From Cryptomeria japonica (Eukaryota > Streptophyta > Pinopsida > Cupressales > Cupressaceae): DNA of 64,000 nt. Numbering within the stretch: position 1 is the stretch's first letter; every line of letters starts with the position of its first letter. Positions 46,505 to 56,617 of the stretch are shown piece by piece. The stretch is taken from positions 371,007,809 through 371,071,808 of the forward strand of contig NC_081415.1 in NCBI RefSeq assembly GCF_030272615.1. Direction: 5' to 3'. The notes below the pieces were generated by a model that was not told where the DNA came from, made no database searches, and worked only from the letters and a program-made list of their open reading frames with translations. The position numbers were made by a program, and so were the translations under genes.

Positions 46505-47584
46505 TGTTAGGACCCAAAAGGCAACTGAGAGGGGGGGGGTGAATCAGTTGTCTATGAATTTCAACCCAAATACAACTTAATCAAACTTGATACTTAATAC
46601 CGATAAACCAAACTTAATATCGATTAACGGATTAATAGTTAATATCAATACCGGTGAAACTTAATGCATGAAACAGAAAGAGAAACAACATCCACAACAC
46701 ATAACACAAAGATTTTAACATGGAAACCCTGTAAGGGGAAAAAATACGATGGGAAACCTTACCCACAATCAGATGATACTACTACAAATAGTATGTGTAT
46801 ACAAATGGGTTCTGCACATGCAGAAAGGCCAACTGCCTAGACAACATTGCTCAAATGGGAGTCACAATGACTATAGTAGGATGGTTAAATCCTAGAATAA
46901 TGTACTGCTTAAAATTAGCATCTCCAATGCTGGATTCATTACAAGTTAAGCTCTGATAATCACCTTCAAACCTTCCTTGAACCTTCTCTATGGTCTGCTC
47001 ATATGATCTTCAATATTCACACATACCATGTTACAATACCATAACCTTACATACCATATCCCATAACATATATCTCATCAATTGAGATCTTACATATATA
47101 CAAAACCTAAGACCAAATGTGTAGATCGTCTCACTAAGAATATTACAATAAAATCAATTACAAACAAGTCAAGATGCGATGCATCATGTTGACTCAATAC
47201 ATTAACAACAATATCCAATCAATAAATCATCTCCATAATGTGTCATGCTAATCTGGAATAGATAATGCATACCGGTCCATAACCTAGACCAATTTGCCGG
47301 TAATAGCAAATATGTCAACCCGATTAGATCATTTACCAGAATTCCAAAACCAAGTATCCAAACCATGTCTTCAACATAAACAAGTGATCCCTAGATGATA
47401 ACAAGTCATCCTCAATGTTGGTGAATAATATAACCTATTGGTGAACAATATACCGGTGACTATGCATAAGTCACTAAACATGTTGATGAACACAATGTGT
47501 TGGTTCAACATAACCAAAGATCTCCAGAAGGATAAGTGTTGACATCAATGACAAAACTAATGCAACACATCCATAATACCATTA
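46505..47584 (-). repeat. 3' LTR of Cop-3 (left)
   Basis: TGTTAGGACCC…CATAATACCATTA; the terminus is changed from CCAACA to CCATTA. G-run at 46531-46539. Confidence 0.9.
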
Positions 47585-48019
47585 ATCTCCCCCTTTGGCA
47601 TTGATGGCAACACTAGATGGAAAAACATCTAAGTGCTAAAATAGAATGCCAAAAACCAAAAACCAACAATCTCCAGAATAGATCAATACCAGAAATCAAA
47701 ATCAAAATGCAGAGAGTATATATCTCTCCCTCAATGAATAATCTCTCCCCCTAGGATAATGTTTCCAAAATACAATTTTTTTCCATAGATATCTCTCCCC
47801 CTTTGACATCAAATGCCAAAGAAATACAAATATCAGAACACACAACCAACTAATATGACTAATTAATATAACCAACTACTCCCCTGTGAAGTAGCTCTCC
47901 TCTATCAAAGTCGGAAAAAGATTTCTTTGTTAGTTTATGTCGGTTTGATGCCAATCTTCAACTATGTAAGTCTCTGTCGGTGGGGGTATTACCCCAAGCT
48001 GCTCTTTGAGATATTCAAA

Positions 48020-48780
48020 AGTTTCCTTAGGAAAAGTTTTAGTAAAGATATCTACAATCTACTCTTTAGTATTCACATAAACCAATCTTACTTCTTTTGC
48101 TTCAACATTCTCTTTTAGAAAATTGTATTTGATAGAAACATGTTTAGTCTTAGAGTGAAATACCAGATTCTTTGATATATCAATTGCTGCTGAATTATCA
48201 GAATAAATGATTATAGGTTCTTTGCATTTTACCTTTATGTCCTTCAACATTTTCTTAATCCATAATACCTAAGTACAATTAGTTGCTGCTGAAACATATT
48301 CTGATTCTGCTGTTGATAATGATGTACAACTCTGTTTCTTGCTCAACCATGAAATCAATCTACTACCAAGAAAGAATTCTCTACCAGTGATTCTTTTTCT
48401 ATCATCTACATCTCCTTCCATATTTGCATTGGTGTATGCACATAAATCAAAATTTTCATCTTAAAGACACCATAAACCAAGATTAGTTGTGCCTTGTAGA
48501 TACCAGAAAATCCTTTTTACTGCTGATTCATGATTTTCTTTAAGATTACTCTGAAATCTTGAAACAATACATACTGCATTCATTATATTAGGTCTTTTTT
48601 TGTGTCAAATATAGTAAACCTCCAATCCTAGATTTGTATCTTGTCAGATTAATAGGAGCTGAATCATCCTTCAATGTCAATTTATCAGTTGTAGTCATAG
48701 GAATACTTACTAGTTTTGAGTTTTCCATACCAAATTTCTTCAATAGTTCCTTCAAGTATTTTGTTTGACACATGAATATA
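48020..48780 (-). pseudogene. Cop-3 RNase H (broken)
   Basis: 48059-48250: IYSDNSAAIDISKNLVFHSK and KHVSIKYNFLKENVEAKEVR. The domain start (about 48300-48470) has stops. The linker before it (MCQTKYLKELLKKFGMENSK, 48588-48773) is open. Asp of YSDNS is retained. Confidence 0.78.
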
Positions 48781-49560
48781 TATTTATCAGTTTGTGAAAT
48801 GTAATCCTAATAAGAATGTTATCTCTCCAATCATAGAAATTTCAAATTATTCCTGCATCTTGTTAGCAAAGTCTTTACACAATCCATCTTCTCCTCCAAA
48901 AATGATAGCATCAATAAAATTTCAATAACCAAGATGTCATCATTAGTCACTTTGAAATATAATTTGTTGTCACCATTACCTTTAGTGTAACCAAGCTTCA
49001 AAATATATTTGTCCAATCTAGCATACCAAACTCTAGGAGCTTGCCTCAATCCATACAAAGCTTTCCTTAATCTACAAACCATATCTTTATCATTTGTTAA
49101 TCAAAATCCATCAGGTTGTTCAATGTAAACTTTCTCTTTAAGATCACCATTCATAAATGCACATTTTACATTCATTTGATATACTTTATAGTTCTTATGA
49201 GCTGCAAATGCATGAAATAATCTAACTGCCTCAATTCTAGCTACCAGTGCAAAGGTTTCATTATAATCAATTCCCTCTTTCTATGAATATCCTTTACACA
49301 CTAATATTGTTTTGTTCCCGATTACCTTACCATCTTCATTAAGTTTATTTCTGAATACACATTTAGTTCCAATTACATTTTTGTCTTTAGGCTGGGGAAC
49401 TAATGTCCATGTATTGTTCTTTTCAATTTATTCTAGTTCATCTTCCATTACTTTAATCCAATGTTCATCTTGACAAGCTTCAATAATAGATGTCGGTTCA
49501 ATTTGAGAAATTAAGCATACCTCTTCATTTGCCAATCTTCCTCTTGTCATAACACCTTGA
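48780..49560 (-). pseudogene. Cop-3 reverse transcriptase (broken)
   Basis: Readable: [20 protein letters not shown] (48831-49082). The active-site stretch reads VIEILLMLSFLEEKMDC, which is the usual IYVDDIIFGGE out of frame by a small deletion, with the second Asp codon changed to Ala. The N-terminal palm Asp region (49100-49230) has stops. No function expected. Confidence 0.78.
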
Positions 49561-49723
49561 TACTTGTTCCCAATTATCTGATTTCTGAGTGATTCAGTCT
49601 TACATACCTGGGTTTATTCACATGTTGTTGTTCTTCAGTCATTGTGGAATTTTCTAATGGTGTTGGTGTGACTGGATCCACACTCTGTACTGGTGCACTC
49701 TGTATAGGTTCATTTATGATCAT

Positions 49724-50600
49724 CTAAACTGCCGGTTCAAAATCTATAGATCTTGAATTTCCTCTAAATTGTTCATCTATCTTAACATTAGCACTCTCAA
49801 TGATTTTCTGCAATCTTTTATTAAAACATCTATATGCCTTGCTCTTAGATGAATAACCAAGAAATATTCCTTCATCACTTCTAGGATCAAATTTACCAAT
49901 ATACTCATCTCTCCTAATATAACATTTGCTTCCAAAAATTCTGAAGTATTTAAGAGTAGAAGTATTACCAAACCATAGTTCATAAGGGGTCTTACCGGTT
50001 TCACCTTTGATGTGAACTCTGTTGAAAGTGTAAACCGTTGTATTCACTCCTTTTCTCTAATACACATGAGGTAGATTTTCTTCCAATATCATGCTTCTAG
50101 CTACTTCCAGAATAGTTATGTTCTTCATTTCCACAATTCCATTTTGTTGAGGTGTCCAGGGTGTTGATAGTTGTCTTTTGATTCCATTCACTTCATAGAA
50201 TGTATTAAATTCCTTATATGTAAATTCACCTCCTTGATTAGATCTCAAACATTTGATTTTCTTACCGGTTTCATTCTCTACCATTGCCTTGAATAGTTTG
50301 AATTTTCCAAAAGCTTCTGATTTCTCCTTGAGAAAAGTAACCCAACACATTCTAGAATAATCATCAATAATTAGCATAAAGTATCTATCTCCCTATAGAC
50401 TTCTTATTCTTGCCGGACCACACAAGTCGGTATGAATTAAGTCAAGAACATTATTGGATTTCTCAAAAATACTCTTAAAATTTTTTCTAACTTGTTTTCC
50501 CATTTTACATTCCTTACATACTGGATTATGAGGTTTCACAATCTTAGGTAAATCCCTTACTGCCTTAGTTTAACTGATCTTTACAATGCAATCAAAATTT
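49724..50600 (-). pseudogene. Cop-3 integrase (broken)
   Basis: 50057-50377 has MLIIDDYSRMCWVTFLKEKS and CLRSNQGGEF (catalytic Asp changed to Asn), then TPQQNGIVEMKNITILEVAR. 49724-50047 has the C-terminal GKTPYELWFGNTSTLKYFRI and GIFLGYSSKSKAYRC. Stops occur near 50049, 50395 and 50570. Confidence 0.8.
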
Positions 50601-51040
50601 ATATGACAAAGTCTCTTATGCCATAACCAACTTTCATCAATATGTGAAATCAAGCATGTCTTATCATTGTTGTTCAAATGAAAGATATTACCTTTAGTCT
50701 GATTACTAGTTGCAATCTCCAATCTAGTTCTGTTCATGATTTTGCATTTACCATTCTTGAATTGTAACTGAAATCCCTTTTCAACTAATTGACCAACACT
50801 CAAAAGATTATGCTTCAAAACTTCAACATAATAAACATTGTCAGTATTGTGCTTACCATCCAAAGATATAGTGCCTTTTCCTTTGATTAAACAAGCTTTA
50901 TCATCCCCAAATCTTACTATACCTCCACTATATTCCTAAAAAGATAAGAATTTATTTTTATCACCAGTCATATGATGTGAACATCCGAAATCTATGATCC
51001 ATTCATCATTTTCTTCAATTTTAGCTACTAGGGGCTTCTC
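50570..51040 (-). pseudogene. Cop-3 protease and integrase N-terminus
   Basis: The active site reads DEWIIDFGCSHHMTGDK (about 50965-51015): the catalytic D-S-G is D-F-G. LKHNLLSVGQLVEKGFQL and the integrase zinc start LWHKRLCHINFDCI (50570-50863) follow. A stop separates the protease from the downstream block. Confidence 0.8.
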
Positions 51041-51229
51041 TACCAGTGGAACAGTAGGTGCCGATTGATCTTCTTTTATTACAACAAAAGCCTATCTATT
51101 GTCTGTTAGTTCTTCATCAGAATCATCAATAACTCCTTCATCAACATAGTAATAAGATTTGTCTCTGTTCTTCTTAAATTTGTATCTCTAATATCCAGGG
51201 TTAGGCTTATATGTTCTTTTATCTTCCTC

Positions 51230-52102
51230 TCTCAATCTTGCATGTCTATCAGGACATCTAGATGCCATATGACCAACTTTATTACAATTAAAACATTTAA
51301 ATGGTGCTTCACCTTCATACTTACTTCCAACTGGACTTTTAGGCATTTTCCTTGCAAATAGTGCTTCAAGTTCTTCTAGTTCTTCATTTTCACTTATGAT
51401 ATCTTCAAGTTATCTTGCATAAAGTTCTTTCTAATCAGATTTGTCAGATGATGATGCTCTGAAGGCTAAATCTGTCTTAATTATAGCAACAAGACCAAAT
51501 TCCTCAAGCTCAAATGTTGAAAGTTTTCCAACCAAGTTATCTCTAGATACTAATGTATTAGGCATTGTTCTCAACTCATTAATAGCAGTTACTTTCATTT
51601 TGTATGCTGGTGGCAATGCTCTTAAAGCTTTAGAAACAAATTCATCTTCACTTAAGGATCCTCCACAACATTGCATCCCTAAAATAATTTCATTAACTCT
51701 TTCCCTAAAAGCATAAATTCTTTCATCTTCTTCCATTTTCAAATTTTCATACCTGACCCAGAAACATTCCAGTTTTGCAATTTTGACAGTGGTATCTCCT
51801 TCATTCAATGTCTCCAATTTATCCCAAATAGCTTTAGCAATAGATCGATCTGATAATCCCATGATTTGCTGATATGATAATATGCTCAAAAGTGCTTATC
51901 TTGCTTTGCAATCATTTTCTTGATCTTTACCCAATGTTGGTGGATTAGGTTGATTTGGTGTATGACCAACATAGTCATTCTTTGTAACTTCCCATATGTC
52001 TCTTCCAATGCAATTTAGACGTGTCTCCATTCTTATCTTCCATATACCATAGTTAGTTCCATCAAGTTTTGGACTATCCTTCCTAAAAATGTTTGTTGCC
52101 AT
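51230..52102 (-). pseudogene. Cop-3 gag (UBN2-type) with zinc knuckle
   Basis: Start at 52102 (MATNIFRKDSPKLDGTNYGI), 46 bp after the PBS. A TAA at 51893-51895 interrupts it. It continues with YQQIMGLSDRSIAKAIWDKL, LNEGDTTVKIAKLECFWVRY and GGSLSEDEFVSKALRALPPA (51431-51889). The knuckle KCFNCNKVGHMASRCPD (CX2CX4HX4C) lies at about 51250-51302. Confidence 0.82.
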
Positions 52103-52147
52103 AGGATCTCCTCAAACTATTAGGCTTCTACAAAAAAGGAGGACTAA

Positions 52148-52159
52148 GCTCTGATACCA
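52148..52159 (-). other. Cop-3 primer-binding site
   Basis: TGGTATCAGAGC on the minus strand, two bases inside the right LTR. Confidence 0.9.
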
Positions 52160-52161
52160 AT

Positions 52162-53223
52162 TGTTAGGACCTGAAAGGCAACTAAGAGGGGGGGGGGGGG
52201 GATGAATCAGTTGTCTATGAATTTCAACCCAAATACAAATTAATCAAACTTGATACTTAATACCGGTAAACCAAACTTAATGTCGGTTAATGGATTAATA
52301 GTTAATATCAATACCAGTGAAACTTAATGCATGAAACAGAAAGAGAAACAACATCCACAACACATAACATAGAGATTTTAATGTGGAAACCCTGTAAGGG
52401 GAAAAACCATGGTAGGAAACCTTACCCACAATCAGATGATACTACTGCAAATAGTATGTGTATACAAATGAGGTCTGCACATGCATAAAAGCCAACTCCC
52501 CAGAGCACACTACTCAAATGGGAGTCACAATGACTACAGTAGGATGGTTAAATCCTAGAATAATGTACTGCTCAAAATAGCATCTCCAATGCTGGATTCA
52601 GTACCGGTTAAGCTCTGATAATCACCTTCAAACCTTCCTTGAACCTTCTCTATGGTCTGCTCATATGATATTTAATATTCTCACATACCATGTTACAATA
52701 CCATAACCTTACATACCATATCCCATAACCTATATCTCATCAATTGAGATCTTACATATATACAAAACCTAAGACCAAATGTGTAGGTCGGCTCACTAAG
52801 AATATTACAATAAAATCAATTACAAACAAGTCAAGATGTGATGCATCATATCGGCTCAATACATTAACAACAATATCCAATCAATAAATCATCTCTATAA
52901 CGTGTCGTGCTGATCTAGAATAGATAATGCGGACCGGTCCATAACCTAGACCAATTTGTCGGTAACAACAAATATGTCAACCCAATTAGACCATTGACTA
53001 GAATTCCAAAGCCAAGTATCCAAACCATGTCTTCTACATAATTAAGTGATCTCCAGATGACAAGTCATCCTCAGTGCCGGTGAACAATATATCGGTGACT
53101 GTGCATAAGTCACTGAACATGTCGGTGAACACAATGTGCCAGTTCAACATAACCAAACATCTCGAGAAGGATAAGTGTTGACATCAATGACAAAACTAAT
53201 GCAACACATCCATAATACCAACA
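52162..53223 (-). repeat. 5' LTR of Cop-3 (right)
   Basis: TGTTAGGACCTG…CATAATACCAACA. It has a G-run (52188-52201) and a minus-strand TATATATG box near 52754-52762. Confidence 0.92.
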
Positions 53224-53266
53224 TGAATAAGTCACGAACTAGTCTCATAGTCAGAGGATAGACACA

Positions 53267-53758
53267 CTAGAAAAGAACATGTGGTAATGACACCTACAAG
53301 AAACAAACAACAGAGCATCAGAGAGTCATTCAAATTTTCTATAAGACTACTTAAACTTCGCGCAAATCCAAATACATCAATTGCCAAATCAAATTTTCAT
53401 GTTTGCACCCTTAAAAAAAGCTCACTATTTTTCATATGACATTTCACAGTGTAGGCAGAAACTCGTACAAGTCAGGAATAGCTATAGCACAACAAAAGAC
53501 TCCTATACAAAAAAAGACATATACCCGCACGAGGAAATGGTCTTCTAAGAAAACATTCGTACGATACATGGGGAGGCCTTGAACGACAAAACTAATGGCC
53601 TCAAATGATAAAACACTAAAGCATAGTTTGTCGTACGAGACACATTGTCGTCCCGCACGACAAAACGACATGGACCAAATTTTAAATGACCAAAAAGCAA
53701 AAATTTCAACAAAAAAATCAAAATTGATGAAATAAAAGACATAACATTAGTCTCTTAC
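53267..53758 (-). other. Predicted intron of PMD-2
   Basis: On the minus strand the donor is GCG|GTAAGA and the acceptor TTCTTTTCTAG|TG; 492 nt, phase 0 on both sides. An alternative acceptor (TTTCTTGTAG|GT, ending 53294) also keeps the frame but adds a stop. It lies at the same codon boundary as the PMD-1 intron. Confidence 0.6.
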
Positions 53759-53908
53759 CGCTGGCTCATAGTTCCATGGCCGATTATGATGTTTTTGGCA
53801 CTCAAATTGGTGCTCCTATATCGGAATGACCATTTTTCTTCGCAGAGGACTGTTTTTGAATTTCAAACTTGAGAGGTTAAAATCAATTGAAAATGACACT
53901 TTGACCCC

Positions 53909-53916
53909 TTATATAG
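53909..53916 (-). promoter_or_regulatory. TATA box for antisense PMD-2
   Basis: Minus strand CTATATAA in GGCTATATAAGGGG, about 76 bp upstream of the predicted start codon at 53833. A strong match to a plant TATA box. Confidence 0.6.
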
Positions 53917-54139
53917 CCAAAAACCTAATTTTACAACTTGCTTTGATGGACATGAAAATTTTACCCTTATCCAATTTGCCCGTCCTAATTCCATTTCTGG
54001 TATCGAAATCGAAATACAAGATCATTCTTCTAGTCAATTTCGTACAACTGAGATCACTAAGCGCTTTCATCACATTCTCATTCTTTTCTTCAATTTGCAC
54101 TCCATTTCTCATTAATTGCTAAATATTCAAATATTCCTC

Positions 54140-54874
54140 TGACTCAATATTTGTGCTCAAGTCATTATCATTGACAAAAGTTGCCTATAATCATCATGTA
54201 CCCTTGCTATGTTTCAATTTCACTCCTGAGGGGGCATATTCGTGACTTCATGACCTCACATCTTCACAGTCGAGAAAATTTTTAAATCTTCATCAAAAGT
54301 CAAGAAAAAATATTTTCAACTAAATAATATCAAACAAATTCTTATCGTTAGGGGCATATTAGTTTCATCTCTTTAAATCAAGCTGATATTGCCTTCTTCT
54401 CAATCAATCTCTTAACATTAATTAGTTTCATCGCTTTTCATCAAGCTGATTATTCATTTAAACTCAATCAAATGTTTAAAGAGTATCTTTGATCACACGC
54501 TCAATCTAACCAAGTGTTTAGTTTTATTGCATCAAATCAAGCTGGACAGTTTACCTTTGCTCATCGTGTCTTGATCCATCAAGTTCAAGATCGATTTTAT
54601 CTTCCCTCACTGTGCCTAGTTCAATCAAGTTCTAGATCAGTAAGATCCACTTCTTGATCAATCAAGTTCAAGTTCAGTATCTTTTCTCTTCATGGGTCCT
54701 AGTTCAATCAAGTTCGAGATTGGTTTCACTTTAATCAACTCTGTTCAACTTTATCACTTCAAATCAAGCTATACACCTCTCTCTTCATTTGGTTTGTGAT
54801 CAATCAAGTTCAGAACTGGTATCTCCTAGACATCAACTATTCTTTGAACCAATGCATTGCTCGCACATTCATTC
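54140..54874. repeat. Degenerate TCAATCAAGTTC repeats before the 3' LTR
   Basis: Near 54573, 54619, 54657, 54703 and 54800 the block (GA)TCAATCAAGTTC(A/G)AGATC recurs at roughly 40-48 bp spacing. The whole stretch is upstream of PMD-2 on its strand and just before the PPT. No coding sequence seen. Confidence 0.6.
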
Positions 54875-54887
54875 AAAGAGGGGCAAA
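54875..54887 (+). other. Polypurine tract of PMD-LTR-2
   Basis: AAAGAGGGGCAAA in the context TTCAAAGAGGGGCAAA|TGTAATACCC, nearly identical to the tract of PMD-LTR-1. Confidence 0.85.
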
Positions 54888-55020
54888 TGTAATACCCTAA
54901 AAATTGTCACCTAAACCATGGGCCCCTAATCTCAACAACATCACCAAGGTCCTAACCAAAGGCTATTAAATCAACTTTGAGCACACAATTAAATATTTCT
55001 TTAATCTTTTTTTATTTTTT

Positions 55021-56616
55021 TGATAAAAGTGGATAACACCACTGAACTATATTAATTTTTAAATGTTTTTTTTTCACAATGTCTGGTTCAAAGAGTACTG
55101 AAGGGAAAGAACCAGTAACAAAACCCTTTAGTATTGCTCAAGTAAAAAAAGCCTATCTACCCAATACAAAATGCCCATTGCCATAGTACATCCAAAAAAC
55201 CCATCCCAGTTACATAAGCCACATTAGATATAAAGGAAGCTGCCAGAGGAAGCATACAAAAGGAAAATTAAAGTATGATCTCAGCAAGATGTATAGTCAT
55301 TTCTACCAAAAACTCCAATCTAAACCACCCCTGTCTATGAAACACAATTCTACAAAGCAATGGTTAGAATGATACCACATAGCAGAAAGGAAACCATAAT
55401 AAGAGACCCTATCAAAATAAACATTGTGATCAAACATAACATAACCCAAATGAGGAGAAGGAGAGGATACTGAAGACCTCGAGGAGCCAAAATAAAACCA
55501 AACCATAGGAATGCCCACAGAAGCAACCAAGAAAAAAGAAACAAGAGGAGGAGCCATCTCAGATACCAATTAATCTACAGATTCCAAGATCTCAAGGACA
55601 ACCACCAACCACCAAACTGAACCAAAATCTTCTAGATAAAATAGAGCATCTTATTAGGTAATAAACATTAGCATAAAAGAAAGAGACATAAGAAGACCAA
55701 CTGCAGAGCCTCCATATATATCGTTCCCAAAAAGAAAGCATTATGAAATACCAATTACATATGCGAACCCTCCTCAAATGTGCAAAGCTCATCACTAAAA
55801 TATGATGACTAAAGATCATTCCTTATAATCATATGGAGAAAGAGAGCACCAGGCTGGCTGCATGGAATTACCCAAGTATAATGAGGTACGAGCATGCCAC
55901 AAAACCACAACTCCCATTAAAAACCCAGACATGAAGCAATCTATCACCTCAAAGTAATCATCAGTAAATGACTGAACAAGAGGAATGCATGCAAAAATCA
56001 CACTCGAGCAATGATACCCAAGACAACCTTCCCAACATGTCATAGAATGATTAACACACAAAACCAACAACAAGAAATGATGAAAGGAATATGCCCTCGC
56101 AGTACAACAAAACTAACATGTATTGAATACTTCCTAGAGAATTCACTAAACAAACTCGAGTACTCAAATTACTTACATAATCAGGAAAATAGGGCATTAA
56201 ACATGAGATGTAAACCACAACAGACTTATAAAGAGAAAAAATATCACATGCCAAGCCAACAGGCACACAATTGCAGTCCCCACACCCTCCTTGTTCCATG
56301 TAGATATACTTACCAAATATGCCATTAACAAGGGAGTTCTCATAAGTCCAACAACACCCTCCTCAATGTCACATACGAAAGGAAAGAAACACCCAAAAAG
56401 GAGTATAATGAGGTCTACAATTATGCTCAAACTATTTAAGGCACACGATTGCAGCCTACACACCCCCCTTGCTCCATACAGAGATGCTTACCGAATATGC
56501 TATAAAATAAGGGAGTTATGATAAGACATACAACACCCTCCTCTATGTCATATGCGAAAGAAAAATGACATCCAACAAGGAGTGTAATACAGGCTACAAG
56601 CATGAACAATCTAATT
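55021..56616 (-). other. 3' untranslated region of LINE-1
   Basis: About 1.6 kb without recognisable protein; minus-strand frames of 60-105 codons have no family match. It contains a 178-bp tandem duplication next to ORF2. Confidence 0.5.
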
Positions 56617-56617
56617 A
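56262..56617. repeat. 178-bp tandem duplication in the LINE-1 3' UTR
   Basis: GGCACACAATTGCAG at 56262 and GGCACACGATTGCAG at 56440 start two diverged copies. Each has GGGAGTT, CAACACCCTCCTC and AAGGAGT(A/G)TAAT in the same order. The second copy ends at the ORF2 stop. Confidence 0.8.

Larger units (their letters stand above)
46505..53223 (-). mobile_element. Cop-3: minus-strand Copia element inside PMD-2
   Basis: LTRs at 46505-47584 and 52162-53223. TSD CGAAT (46500-46504) / TGAAT (53224-53228), one C-to-T change. The PBS (TGGTATCAGAGC, minus) is at 52148-52159, and the PPT-like CCAAAGGGGGAGAT (minus) is at 47585-47598. Gag, protease, integrase, RT and RNase H read leftward. LTRs differ at roughly 13 of the first 220 bases. 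Same family as sLTR-C. Confidence 0.92.
44761..53833 (-). pseudogene. PMD-2: plant mobile domain gene, antisense in PMD-LTR-2, split by Cop-3
   Basis: Predicted exon 1 is 53833-53759 (25 codons, begins MVIP; one TAG). An intron follows (53758-53267), and exon 2 starts at 53266 with CVYPLTMRLVRDLF. The exon is broken by Cop-3 after 53224 and continues at 46504. The PMD core (45862-46476) has FHILVGEMTITPEDVYRILR, QFSLACALAGFIGCFVMLDR and LSYMYCEIHEVAYREGKRMA. Downstream are KLWDDWRAVRRDMFMTHPLI, VIERFVVPGVMRQYGRPQGI, an acidic/Gly-rich linker, a coiled-coil-like stretch and a Pro-rich end (APPPPPPSNEGEAES, stop at 44761). Stops appear at about 45860 and in the tail. Exon structure and order match PMD-1, though the two proteins are well diverged. 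PMD-1 carries about a dozen extra residues after YPLT. Confidence 0.8.

Noticed and set aside
40210-54900. Reading PMD-LTR-2 as a minus-strand element because pol reads minus
   Set aside because: The PPT, LTR TATA box and the similarity to PMD-LTR-1 all give plus orientation; no minus-strand PBS lies next to the right LTR.
55303-56463. Minus-strand hydrophobic frames considered as a membrane-protein gene
   Set aside because: They overlap in different frames, have no family features, and lie in the LINE-1 3' UTR with duplicated sequence.
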